From Halomonas lysinitropha (GTDB lineage Bacteria > Pseudomonadota > Gammaproteobacteria > Pseudomonadales > Halomonadaceae), in contig NZ_CABVOU010000022.1 of assembly GCF_902500215.1 (NCBI RefSeq), positions 1-62,918 of the forward strand: a DNA stretch of 62,918 bases. The letters are read 5' to 3'. Below, in pieces: positions 39,146 through 49,313 of this stretch; within the stretch, counting starts at the first letter, position 1, and each line of letters opens with the position of its first letter. The notes under the pieces are model-generated. The model was not told the DNA's origin. It saw only the letters and a list, made by a program, of their open reading frames with translations, and searched no databases. The translations under genes were made by a program, and so were the position numbers.

Positions 39146-40552
39146 TCAACAGCTGTAGTACATGTCGAACTCGACCGGGTGCGTGGTCATGCGGATGCGC
39201 TCCACATCCTCGCTGAGCAGCTCGATGTAGGCATCGATCATCTCGTCGGTGAAGACGCCACCCTCGGTCAGGAAGTCGCGATCCGCATCCAGTGCCTCCA
39301 GGGCCTGATCGAGGCTGTGCGCCACGGTCGGCACGGACTTGCCCTCTTCCGGCGGCAGGTCATAGAGATTCTTGTCCATGGCGTCGCCGGGATGGATCTT
39401 GTTCTTAATCCCGTCGATGCCGGCCATCAGCATCGCCGCGAAGCACAGATAAGGGTTGGCCGTCGGATCCGGGAAGCGCAGCTCGACACGCTTGCCCTTG
39501 GGGCTGGCGGTGTAGGGAATGCGCAGCGACGCGGAACGGTTGCGGGCGCTATAGGCCAGCATGACCGGCGCCTCGAAACCCGGTACAAGGCGCTTGTAGG
39601 AGTTCGTCGAGGCATTGGCAAAGGCGTTAAGGGCCCGAGCGTGCTTGATGACGCCACCGATGTAGTAGAGCGCCATCTCGGAGAGACCGGCGTACTCGTC
39701 ACCGGCAAACTGGTTGACGCCCTCCTTCCAGAAGGACTGGTGGACGTGCATGCCACTGCCGTTGTCGCCGACCAGCGGCTTGGGCATGAAGGTGGCGGTC
39801 TTGCCGAAGGCGTGAGCCACGTTGTGTACCACGTACTTCATTTCCTGAAGCTCGTCGGCCTTCTTGACCAGGGTGTTGAACTTGACGCCGATCTCGTTCT
39901 GACCGGCATTCGACACCTCGTGGTGATGCACCTCCACGGTCTGGCCGATGGCCTCCAGGGTGTTGCACATGGCACCACGGATATCGTGGAAGCTATCCAC
40001 CGGCGGGACCGGGAAGTAGCCACCCTTGACGCGCGGACGGTGGCCCAGATTGCCGCCTTCGACTTGACGGTCGGTGGACCAGGCACCCTCTTCGGAGGTG
40101 ATCTTGTACATGGAGCCCTCGATGTCGGACTTCCAGTGTACCTCGTCGAAGATGAAGAACTCGGGCTCGGGCCCGAAGAAGGCGGTATCACCCAGGCCGG
40201 AGGATTGAAGGTAGGCCTCGGCGCGCTTGGCGATGGAGCGCGGATCACGCTCGTAACCCTGCATGGTGGCGGGCTCGATGATGTCGCAGCGCAGTACCAG
40301 GGTCGAGTCTTCGGTGAAGGGGTCGAGGAAGGCAGTGCCATCTTCGGGGCGCAGGATCATGTCCGACTCGTTGATGCCCTTCCAGCCGGAGATGGAAGAG
40401 CCATCGAACATCTGGCCGTTCTCGAAAAATTCCTCGTCGATGTCACGCGCCGGAATGGTGACATGCTGCTCCTTACCGCGGGTATCGGTGAAGCGTAGAT
40501 CGACCCACTTGACGTCGTGTTCTTCAATCAGGGCGAGAGTCTTGGCAGACAT
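39146..40552 (-). CDS. glnA: glutamine synthetase, type I
   Basis: Makes glutamine from glutamate, ammonia and ATP. The 468-residue enzyme has the full GSI-beta set: [16 protein letters not shown], the ATP and glutamate motifs [13 protein letters not shown] and [15 protein letters not shown], and the adenylylation site Tyr397 in [10 protein letters not shown], the same position as in E. coli. So it is regulated by adenylylation and, from the upstream sites, by NtrC and sigma54. The 5' leader would be about 130 bases. Confidence 0.98.
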   Translation of the reverse strand: MSAKTLALIEEHDVKWVDLRFTDTRGKEQHVTIPARDIDEEFFENGQMFDGSSISGWKGINESDMILRPEDGTAFLDPFTEDSTLVLRCDIIEPATMQGYERDPRSIAKRAEAYLQSSGLGDTAFFGPEPEFFIFDEVHWKSDIEGSMYKITSEEGAWSTDRQVEGGNLGHRPRVKGGYFPVPPVDSFHDIRGAMCNTLEAIGQTVEVHHHEVSNAGQNEIGVKFNTLVKKADELQEMKYVVHNVAHAFGKTATFMPKPLVGDNGSGMHVHQSFWKEGVNQFAGDEYAGLSEMALYYIGGVIKHARALNAFANASTNSYKRLVPGFEAPVMLAYSARNRSASLRIPYTASPKGKRVELRFPDPTANPYLCFAAMLMAGIDGIKNKIHPGDAMDKNLYDLPPEEGKSVPTVAHSLDQALEALDADRDFLTEGGVFTDEMIDAYIELLSEDVERIRMTTHPVEFDMYYSC

Positions 40553-40692
40553 GATGTCCTCCGCTGTGAGCTAGGCTAGAAAGGTTGGGCTTGTGTATCG
40601 CATTGGCGCTGGCGAATCCAGCAGGTGTTGTAGCATGCCGCAGCAGCGCTGCCCACGGCTGCCATGCACGAACACGGCACTGCCCACCACAA

Positions 40693-40708
40693 TGCAGGCA
40701 GCGTGCCA
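40693..40708 (-). promoter_or_regulatory. sigma54 promoter of glnA
   Basis: On the minus strand the sequence is TGGCACGCTGCCTGCA. It matches the sigma54 -24/-12 consensus (TGGCACG, then GC), with the GG and GC pairs exactly ten bases apart. It reads toward glnA, giving a start near 40680 and a leader of about 130 bases. Confidence 0.85.
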
Positions 40709-40838
40709 ATCTTGCACCGTTTCATTCCAGACGTTTCGTATCCATCTGATTTCAAAAACTTTAGCGCCTCGATGCCGGACACCCTCTGCACCAGCATCAT
40801 CAGGCCAATGCGTAAATTCGGGATGTCGCGCAGCCAAT

Positions 40839-40855
40839 TGCACCGTCAAGGTGCA
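40839..40855. promoter_or_regulatory. NtrC binding site, strong
   Basis: TGCACCGTCAAGGTGCA fits the NtrC consensus TGCAC-N7-GTGCA with perfect dyad symmetry. It lies about 150 bases upstream of the glnA sigma54 promoter, at enhancer distance. Confidence 0.82.
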
Positions 40856-40870
40856 CCGAGATGCCCTTGC

Positions 40871-40885
40871 GCACTATATTGGAAC
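40871..40885. promoter_or_regulatory. NtrC binding site, second
   Basis: GCACTATATTGGAAC shares GCACTATATTGG with an E. coli glnA NtrC site but has a degenerate right half. It is 31 bases (three helical turns) from the strong site, a spacing that suits cooperative binding. Confidence 0.6.
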
Positions 40886-40951
40886 ATTCCGCCGCCCCCT
40901 TGCCCGTTGATGGCGCGCCTCATGCCCGGGGCAGCCAGACCGCCCCCCAAG

Positions 40952-41030
40952 TCACAGATACTTGGTGATCTGCTTGAACTCATCGAGCGAGACCGACTGG
41001 CCCTGGGCGATCGCCTTCGCGGCGGCCGGC
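40952..41030 (-). pseudogene. short relic of a protein C-terminus
   Basis: A minus-strand reading frame of about 25 codons between two stops ends QSVSLDEFKQITKYL-stop and looks protein-like. No start or ribosome site is near. Probably the last piece of a deleted gene between glnA and typA; identity unknown. Confidence 0.3.
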
Positions 41031-41229
41031 TATGGCGAGCGGAGACGATAGCGGCAAGTAAATGAGGGGCCGCTAAAGAGCCAGCGAGGTCAGCAGCGGG
41101 AAGGCACCGAACTTGCTACTCCTGGGCGCCGCTAGTCTGTACAATGCGCGGCCTACATTCCCTGCCCCGCGCCTAGGGTACTTAATAAAACGTGTACATA
41201 GGTGCGTACATATCAGCGAGTCACACCCT

Positions 41230-43080
<1,851 letters not shown>

Positions 43081-43103
43081 CGCCCGCTGTACATGCCATA
43101 CCG

Positions 43104-43125
43104 GAGCCCGCCAACTGGCGGGCTC
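43104..43125 (+). terminator. rho-independent terminator of typA
   Basis: GAGCCCGCC and GGCGGGCTC pair over nine bases with an AACT loop, then TTTCGTTTCG. It begins 24 bases after the typA stop. Confidence 0.85.
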
Positions 43126-43224
43126 TTTCGTTTCGCCTCTCTCATTTCCGGCCGCAGCATGCTGTCCTTGCCGGCGCCGGCGGCTATGCTGGAGGCTGAA
43201 TTCCCCTACCGAAGGAGAACCGCC

Positions 43225-43542
43225 ATGCACAAGCACGTGGAGTGGGACGACCCCGGCCGCGACAGCGTGCTGGAGCATTTCGCCAGCAATCCCGAACAGC
43301 TTGTCGAGCCCCGGCCCGGTGACATCCTCTCGGCCCGCTACGAGGGCACTATCGTCCGGGTGAAGGTGGAGGCCTGGGTCGAGGGCACCAGCATCGGCGA
43401 GGTGGCGGCAATCATCGCCCTGGACAACGGTCGACGCCTCAAGTCCCACGGCAAGCTCGCCCTGGGCGACACCGTGCGCCTGCCGGACGACAGGCGAGCC
43501 CTGGAGCCCGAACCCGGCGCGCCCGAGAACGACGAGGATTGA
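43225..43542 (+). CDS. conserved hypothetical protein, small and acidic
   Basis: Protein of 105 residues with no recognised domain. A clear AAGGAG site precedes the ATG. It is strongly acidic at the C-terminus (EPEPGAPENDED) and has a beta-rich middle (DILSARYEGTIVRVKVEAWVEG, AAIIALDNGR). No signal peptide or membrane helix. Placed alone between typA and a sodium:neurotransmitter-type transporter. Probably a soluble cytosolic protein; function unknown. Confidence 0.7.
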   Translation: MHKHVEWDDPGRDSVLEHFASNPEQLVEPRPGDILSARYEGTIVRVKVEAWVEGTSIGEVAAIIALDNGRRLKSHGKLALGDTVRLPDDRRALEPEPGAPENDED

Positions 43543-43669
43543 TCCAGCGCTTGGATACCATCCTCACCACCAACGCCCCCTAAACGCAGACCGACTAGCC
43601 AGGAAGGGGGCTTGTGCCGCAAAGTCGCGTAGCAGGCCCACAAGGCCACCAAGACAATCCTGGATCCCC

Positions 43670-45115
43670 ATGAGCACGCACAACGTCTGGACTCACAAGG
43701 GCACCTTCCTGCTCGCCGCCGTCGGCTCGGCCGTCGGGCTCGGCAACCTCTGGCGCTTTCCCTACCTGACCGGCGAGAACGGCGGTGGCGCCTTCATCCT
43801 GGTCTATGCCATTACCATCTTCGCGGTGGGCATTCCCATCCTGATCGCCGAGATCATGCTGGGACGCAACAGCCGTCGCAGCCCGATCATGGGCATGCGC
43901 TTCCTGACCCGTACCCACCAGACGTCGCGAAGCTGGGAATCGATCGGCTGGCTGGGCGCCGCTTCGGCCTTCCTGATCCTGAGCTTCTACTCGGTCATCG
44001 CCGGCTGGGCGATCCACTACACCGGCTTGATGTTCACCGGTGCCATGATCGACGTGGATGCCGGCAGCGTAGGGCAGAGCTTCGATGCCCTGCTCGCCTC
44101 GCCTTCGCTGCTGACGCTCTACCACACCCTGTTCATCGCCGCCTCGGCGCTGATCGTGGGACTCGGCATCCACAGGGGCATCGAGGCCGGGCTGCGCGTG
44201 CTGATGCCCTCGCTGTTCGTGATCCTGCTGGTAGTGCTGAGCTACGGCGCCATCATCGGCGACTTCGGTGCCGCTGCCAGCTTCCTGTTCACTTTCAACC
44301 TGGCCGATCTCAGCCTGGAAGGCTGGCTGCAGGCGATGGGTCAGTCCTTCTTCACGTTGAGCCTGGGCATGGGCGCGATCATGGCCTACGGCGCCTACAT
44401 GCCCGGCGAGGCCTCGTTGACCCGTACGGCTTTTTCCATCGCCGTGGTCGACACTGCCGTGGCCATGGTCGCCGGCCTGGCGATCTTCTCGCTGGTCTTC
44501 GGTGCCGGGCTTGACCCCGGCGAGGGCCCGGGACTGATGTTCGTCACCCTGCCGCTGGCCTTCGCCGAGATGCCCGGCGGGGCCTTGGTCGGCGGCGCCT
44601 TCTTCATCCTGGTGCTGGGCGCGGCCATCAGCTCCTCGATCTCGCTGATCGAGCCGGTGGCGGCCTTCCTGGTCGAACGCTTCGACCTGACCCGGCCCCA
44701 GGCCGTGGCGGTCATGGTCATCGCCAGCTGGGCGCTGGGACTGCTCACCGTGCTCAGTTTCAACCTCTGGGCCGAAGGCACGCTCTTGCACGTCATCTTC
44801 GGACGTAGCGCCTTTGAGCTCATCGAGCTGCTGACCAATATCTTCATGCCACTGGGTGGCCTCTTGATCGCGCTCTTCGCCGGCTGGACGCTGACCCACT
44901 CCGAGGTGATGAAGGAGATGCGCACCAACGAGCGCTGGTTCCGCATCTGGCGCTTCCTGGTGCGCTTCGTAGCGCCTGCTGCGGTTGCCTTCGTCTTCCT
45001 GCGCAGCATTCCGCAGGTGGAGGGCTACCTGATACCGGCCACCGGCGCCGTAGTGATCATCGGCGCCTTCGCCGCCGGCCGAACCTTCCTGGCCGATCAC
45101 CGCCAGGAACTGTAA
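43670..45115 (+). CDS. sodium-dependent transporter, NSS/SNF family
   Basis: LeuT-fold symporter of 481 residues with about 12 helices. The N-terminal signature is FLLAAVGSAVGLGNLWRFPYLTGENGGGAF, including the GNLWRFPY motif that lines the sodium and amino-acid site. Likely imports an amino acid or related amine with Na+, suitable for a halophile. It lies 24 bases upstream of a branched-chain-type ABC ATPase in the same direction, so the two may be co-transcribed. Confidence 0.93.
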   Translation: MSTHNVWTHKGTFLLAAVGSAVGLGNLWRFPYLTGENGGGAFILVYAITIFAVGIPILIAEIMLGRNSRRSPIMGMRFLTRTHQTSRSWESIGWLGAASAFLILSFYSVIAGWAIHYTGLMFTGAMIDVDAGSVGQSFDALLASPSLLTLYHTLFIAASALIVGLGIHRGIEAGLRVLMPSLFVILLVVLSYGAIIGDFGAAASFLFTFNLADLSLEGWLQAMGQSFFTLSLGMGAIMAYGAYMPGEASLTRTAFSIAVVDTAVAMVAGLAIFSLVFGAGLDPGEGPGLMFVTLPLAFAEMPGGALVGGAFFILVLGAAISSSISLIEPVAAFLVERFDLTRPQAVAVMVIASWALGLLTVLSFNLWAEGTLLHVIFGRSAFELIELLTNIFMPLGGLLIALFAGWTLTHSEVMKEMRTNERWFRIWRFLVRFVAPAAVAFVFLRSIPQVEGYLIPATGAVVIIGAFAAGRTFLADHRQEL

Positions 45116-45139
45116 GAACAACAACCGACGAGATCCGAC

Positions 45140-45907
45140 ATGGCAGCCATCATCGACGTCCAGCACGTCAACAAGGCCTTCGGCGGCCTCAAGGTCATCA
45201 ATGACTGCTCGATCCAGGTGGAGCAGGGATCGATCACCGGCCTGATCGGGCCCAACGGCGCCGGCAAGTCGACGCTGTTCAACATCATCGCCGGCTCCCT
45301 GCCGCTGGACAGCGGCCAGGTGCTGCTCGACGGCGAAGACATCACCAACCGACCCGCCAACGAGCTGTTCCACAAGGGGCTATTGCGCACCTTCCAGATC
45401 GCCCACGAGTTCTCCCACATGACGGCCCTGGAAAACCTGATGATGGTGCCGCCGGCCCAGGCCGGCGAGACCCTCTTCAATGCCTGGCTCAAGCCCTCCC
45501 TGGTCAGCCGGCAGGAGGACGAGGTCCGCCGCCGCGCCCTGGAGGTGATCGACTTCATCGGTCTGCACCACGTCCGCAACGAGCTGGCCGGCAACCTCTC
45601 CGGCGGCCAGAAAAAGCTCCTGGAACTCGGCCGTACCATGATGACCGACGCCCGGGTGGTGCTGCTCGACGAGATCGCCGCCGGGGTCAACCGCACCCTG
45701 CTCGGCGACCTGGTGACCAACATCGAGCGGCTCAACCGCGAGATGGGCTACACCTTCCTGGTCATCGAGCACGACATGGACATGATCGCCCGGCTCTGTG
45801 ACCCGGTGATCGTGCTCGCCCAGGGCAGCGTCATGGTGGAGGGCAGTATCGAGGAGATCCAGAACAACCCCCAGGTCATCGAGGCCTACTTCGGCGCCGC
45901 CTCCTGA
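45140..45907 (+). CDS. livG: branched-chain amino acid ABC transporter ATPase, LivG type
   Basis: ABC ATPase of 255 residues. Walker A GPNGAGKST (about 37-45), LivG-type insertion LRTFQIAHEFSHMTALENLM, signature LSGGQKKLLELGR, Walker B VVLLDEIAAGV and His switch VIEHDMD. In LivG the extra middle segment is longer than in LivF, as here. Followed 98 bases later by the second ATPase. The gap contains a short tandem repeat (CCAGCGCTTT repeated) at about 45940-45970. Confidence 0.9.
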   Translation: MAAIIDVQHVNKAFGGLKVINDCSIQVEQGSITGLIGPNGAGKSTLFNIIAGSLPLDSGQVLLDGEDITNRPANELFHKGLLRTFQIAHEFSHMTALENLMMVPPAQAGETLFNAWLKPSLVSRQEDEVRRRALEVIDFIGLHHVRNELAGNLSGGQKKLLELGRTMMTDARVVLLDEIAAGVNRTLLGDLVTNIERLNREMGYTFLVIEHDMDMIARLCDPVIVLAQGSVMVEGSIEEIQNNPQVIEAYFGAAS

Positions 45908-45939
45908 CGGGAGAGCCACCATCCGAGGGCAGGCACCCG

Positions 45940-45970
45940 GCCAGCGCTTTCCAGCGCTTTCCAGCGCTTC
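45940..45970 (+). repeat. short tandem repeat between the two ABC ATPases
   Basis: Ten-base units of CCAGCGCTTT occur two and a half times in a row in the livG-livF gap. Small and possibly variable in copy number. Confidence 0.6.
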
Positions 45971-46005
45971 CCAACAACGAGAACGAACGCAGAGAACATC
46001 TGACA

Positions 46006-46710
46006 ATGCCATTACTCGACGCACGCGACGTGCACGGTGGCTACGGCGGCATGAACATCCTCAACGGGGTGGACATGACCATCGAGGCCGACGAGATCGG
46101 CGTGATCGTCGGCCCCAACGGCGCCGGCAAGTCCACCATGCTCAAGGCCATCTTCGGTCTGCTCCACGTCAGCCAGGGCGAGATCCTGCTGCGTGGCGAG
46201 CCGATCCATAATCTCCCCCCCAACAAGCTGGTGCAGAAGGGGATGGGCTTCGTTCCCCAGGAGCACAATGTCTTCCCGAGCCTCACGGTGAAGGAAAACC
46301 TGGAGATGGGCGCCTTCCTCAAGCCCGACAACGTCAAGCGCATGTTGAAGCAGGTCTACGAGTTCTTCCCGCCGCTCCATGACAAGCGGCACCAGCCGGC
46401 CGGTGAGCTCTCCGGCGGCCAGCGCCAGATGGTGGCCATGGGCCGGGCGCTGATGGCGGAACCCAGCCTGCTGCTGCTCGACGAACCCACCGCCGGCCTC
46501 TCGCCGCTCTTCATGAACGAGATATTCGAGCAGGTAAAGCTGGTCAACTCGGCCGGCGTGGGCATCCTGATGGTCGAGCAGAACGCCAAGCAGGCCCTGG
46601 CCATTGCCGATCGAGGCTTCGTGCTGGCCGCCGGCCAGAACCGTTTCACCGATACCGGCGCCGCCCTGCTGGCCGATCCGGAAGTCGCCAAGAGCTTCCT
46701 GGGCGGCTAG
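46006..46710 (+). CDS. livF: branched-chain amino acid ABC transporter ATPase, LivF type
   Basis: ABC ATPase of 234 residues. Walker A GPNGAGKST, Q-loop FVPQEHNVFPSLTV, signature LSGGQRQMVAMGRALM, Walker B LLLLDEPTAGLSP and His-switch region VEQNAKQAL. Forms a heterodimer with LivG to power the LivHM permease. It ends 34 bases before livH. Confidence 0.92.
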   Translation: MPLLDARDVHGGYGGMNILNGVDMTIEADEIGVIVGPNGAGKSTMLKAIFGLLHVSQGEILLRGEPIHNLPPNKLVQKGMGFVPQEHNVFPSLTVKENLEMGAFLKPDNVKRMLKQVYEFFPPLHDKRHQPAGELSGGQRQMVAMGRALMAEPSLLLLDEPTAGLSPLFMNEIFEQVKLVNSAGVGILMVEQNAKQALAIADRGFVLAAGQNRFTDTGAALLADPEVAKSFLGG

Positions 46711-46744
46711 CCCAGAAGGTCCGAGAAGGTGGGAGAGTACCGAC

Positions 46745-47749
46745 GTGAATGAACTTGTCTTTTTTATCAACAACGTGGTGATCGCTGGCAGCGTGAGCGG
46801 CTCGATCTATGCCATCGGCGCGGTGGGCGTGACGCTGATCTTCAGTATCATGCGCTTCGCCCACTTCGCCCATGGCGACATGATGACCTTCGGTGCCTTC
46901 ATGGTGCTGTTGCTGACCACCGCCTTCCCCGGCGCGGGCGCCGCCTTCGGTGTACCCTCGGCGCTGATCCTGCTGCCGCTGGCCATGGCGCTCACCGCCC
47001 TGCTCGCGGTGGGCATCGACAAGGCGTTCTACAAGCCGCTGCGCGCCCACGGCGTCAAGCCGATCGTGCTGGTGATCGGCTCGCTGGGGGTAACGCTGAT
47101 GCTCCAGGGCCTGATCCGGCTGTTTGCCGGTACCAGCGGACAGAGCCTCTACGTGGATGACCGCAAGGAGATCTTCCGCCTCGCCCTGCCCTTCGAGGGC
47201 GCGCGGGCCCCGGTAGTGATCACCGAACCGCAGCTCTACCTCTTCGTGATCACTCTCGTCGCGGTGATCGGCCTGCACCTCTTTCTCAACCGCTCGCGGC
47301 TGGGCAAGGCGATGCGCGCCATGTCCGACAACCCCGACCTGGCCCAGGCCTCGGGTATCAACACCAATACCATCGTCGCCGTCACCTGGGTGATCGCCGG
47401 GGGACTGGCCGCCATCGCCGGCACCCTGCTGTCGCTGGACGTGACCTTCAAGCCCGACCTCAGCTTCTTCCTGCTGCTGCCGATCTTTGCCGCAGCCATC
47501 GTCGGCGGCGTGGGCCACCCCTACGGCGCCGTGGCCGGTGGCTTCGTGGTCGGCTTCGCCGAGACCCTCGCGGTCTTCAACTGGAGCGTAATGCTGCGAC
47601 CCTTCCGCGACAGCCTGCCGGAGTGGCTGACCCAGTCCGGCAACCTGGCCTTCGTCGGCACCGAATACAAGATCGTGGTGCCCTTCTTCATCCTGGTCGT
47701 CATTCTGGTGTGGCGCCCCACCGGCATCTTCAAGGGCAAGGTGATCTGA
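46745..47749 (+). CDS. livH: branched-chain amino acid ABC transporter permease, LivH type
   Basis: Integral membrane permease of 334 residues with about eight helices. Family traits include GSIYAIGAVGVTLIFSIMRFAHFAHGDM near the N-terminus and AMRAMSDNPDLAQASGINTN, the EAA-like loop that contacts the ATPases. It starts with GTG at 46745 (GGGAG upstream); the longer open frame overlaps livF and is not used. Its stop overlaps the livM start by one base (TGATG). Confidence 0.9.
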   Translation: MNELVFFINNVVIAGSVSGSIYAIGAVGVTLIFSIMRFAHFAHGDMMTFGAFMVLLLTTAFPGAGAAFGVPSALILLPLAMALTALLAVGIDKAFYKPLRAHGVKPIVLVIGSLGVTLMLQGLIRLFAGTSGQSLYVDDRKEIFRLALPFEGARAPVVITEPQLYLFVITLVAVIGLHLFLNRSRLGKAMRAMSDNPDLAQASGINTNTIVAVTWVIAGGLAAIAGTLLSLDVTFKPDLSFFLLLPIFAAAIVGGVGHPYGAVAGGFVVGFAETLAVFNWSVMLRPFRDSLPEWLTQSGNLAFVGTEYKIVVPFFILVVILVWRPTGIFKGKVI

Positions 47750-49050
47750 TGGAAACCAAACGAGCCGATACTGTCGCCGCGCCGCGCCGCTTCCCGCTGC
47801 GCGAGGTCATTCTCTTCGCTGCCGTACTGGTGGCCGTGCTGGGCGTCTATGCCGTCATGGGCCCGGCCTACAGCACCCGCATGCTGGTCGAGGCCTCCTG
47901 CTACGCCATCCTGGCCCTGGGCCTGACCATTCAGTGGGGCTATGCCGGCCAGTTCAACGCCGGGGTAATGGGCTTCGTCGCCCTGGGCGGCTTCTGTGCC
48001 ATGATCTTCAGCTTTCCGGTCAATCCAGACTTCTGGGAGAGCGAGCTGCCCGGTGAGCTGGGCCTGGCATTGCTCTATATGATCGCCGCCGTAGTGGTGG
48101 TATTCGGCGCCACCCGGCTCAATCGCCTCGGCGTGCCGAAAAAACTGCGTACCGTCATCGCCATCGTTCTTGGGGTGGTGCTCTACCTGGTGGTGGTCAA
48201 TGCCTTCCGCGGCGTGACCGACCAGATCGAATCCCGCGCCGGCTTCATCGGCGGCCTGGGCCTGCCGGTCGGCGTCGGCTGGATTTTCGGTGGGGCGCTC
48301 GCCGGAGGCGTCGGCTACTTCATTGGCCGCGTCTGCCTGGGGCTGCGCAGCGACTACCTGGCCATCGCCACCCTGGGCATTGCCGAGATCATCAAGGCCT
48401 TCCTCAAGAACTCCGACTGGCTGACCCGCGGCACGGCCACCGTCTCGCCACTACCCTGGCCGGTGCCGGGTCCGGCCGAGGTCGGGTTCACCCTGGCCCG
48501 GGCCCTCTACCTCTCGGTCACCGCCGTGGTGATCGCGGTGATCTTCTTCCTGCTGAGCCGGGCCTATCACGCCCCCTGGGGCCGGATGATCCGCGCCATC
48601 CGCGACAACGAGGTCTCTGCTGCTGCCATGGGCAAGGATATCAACAAGCGTCGGCTGGAGATCTTTGTTCTGGGCTGCATCCTGATGGGGATCGGCGGGG
48701 CGGCCATGGCCAGCTTCAACACCATGTTCGATCCCCAGGGTTACCTGCCGCTCAATCACACCTTCCTGGTGCTGGTGATGGTGATCCTGGGCGGGCCCGG
48801 CAACAACCTGGGCACCATCTTCGGCGCCGTGGCGGTCTACATCATCTGGATCATGTCAGCACCCTTGGCACTGTTCCTGATGGACATGGCCGTCGCCTTC
48901 GGTGAGGGCGCCTTCGGCTGGGAGGCGCCCACCAACCTGGACAGCCGGGCCCTCCAGGCGCGCGTCTTCGTGATCGGCCTGCTGATCACCCTGGTACTTC
49001 GCTATGCGCCCAAGGGGCTGTTGCCGGAGAAGGTCCGCCACCACGGCTGA
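47749..49050 (+). CDS. livM: branched-chain amino acid ABC transporter permease, LivM type
   Basis: Second permease, 433 residues, longer than LivH as is usual. YAILALGLTIQWGYAGQFNAGVMGFVALGG is the LivM hallmark, and RAIRDNEVSAAAMGKDINKRRLEIF is the ATPase-contact loop. About ten helices. Together with livGFH it makes a complete importer; the binding protein is on the opposite strand just downstream (49314-50528). Likely ligand a branched-chain amino acid or a related small amide or acid. Confidence 0.9.
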   Translation: METKRADTVAAPRRFPLREVILFAAVLVAVLGVYAVMGPAYSTRMLVEASCYAILALGLTIQWGYAGQFNAGVMGFVALGGFCAMIFSFPVNPDFWESELPGELGLALLYMIAAVVVVFGATRLNRLGVPKKLRTVIAIVLGVVLYLVVVNAFRGVTDQIESRAGFIGGLGLPVGVGWIFGGALAGGVGYFIGRVCLGLRSDYLAIATLGIAEIIKAFLKNSDWLTRGTATVSPLPWPVPGPAEVGFTLARALYLSVTAVVIAVIFFLLSRAYHAPWGRMIRAIRDNEVSAAAMGKDINKRRLEIFVLGCILMGIGGAAMASFNTMFDPQGYLPLNHTFLVLVMVILGGPGNNLGTIFGAVAVYIIWIMSAPLALFLMDMAVAFGEGAFGWEAPTNLDSRALQARVFVIGLLITLVLRYAPKGLLPEKVRHHG

Positions 49051-49130
49051 TTAAAGCCGTAAGCAACACAAGGTGCAGCAAGCCCAAAGAAAAGGTTCAT
49101 CGCATTTCGGCGTGAAGACACCGACAGCAC

Positions 49131-49233
49131 CCTGTAGGAGCGCAATTCATTGCGCGAATGGCGCCGACAGGCGCCCGGAACAACCCCACCGTCGCTTCGC
49201 GCCGGATCGCGCAGCAAGCTGCGCTCCCACAGG
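49131..49233. repeat. REP-type inverted pair (REPIN-like)
   Basis: Two REP-like units face each other: CCTGTAGGAGCGCAATTCAT on the plus strand (49131 on) and its close relative on the minus strand, CCTGTGGGAGCGCAGCTTGC (49233 back). Each forms its own hairpin (GCGCAA...TTGCGC and GCGCAG...CTGCGC), with GGCGCC-GACA-GGCGCC between. The layout is that of REPIN elements in Pseudomonas and relatives. Confidence 0.75.
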
Positions 49234-49269
49234 ACAGAATCACGCCAGTCTGCGATGCACCAAAGCAAA

Positions 49270-49291
49270 GGCCCCGGCGGTTGCCGGGGCC
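49270..49291 (-). terminator. terminator of the liv binding-protein gene
   Basis: GGCCCCGGC and GCCGGGGCC pair over nine bases with a GGTT loop. On the minus strand TTTGCTTTG follows. It sits 23 bases after the binding-protein stop. Confidence 0.85.
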
Positions 49292-49313
49292 TCGTGCTGA
49301 CGGAGTCGATGTT

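Larger units (their letters stand above)
40553..41229. other. 677-base divergent regulatory region glnA / typA
   Basis: Contains the glnA sigma54 promoter (40693-40708), NtrC sites (40839-40855 and about 40871-40885), a short coding relic (40952-41030), and a TACAAT hexamer at about 41149 that may be a -10 element for typA. No complete gene was found. Confidence 0.7.
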
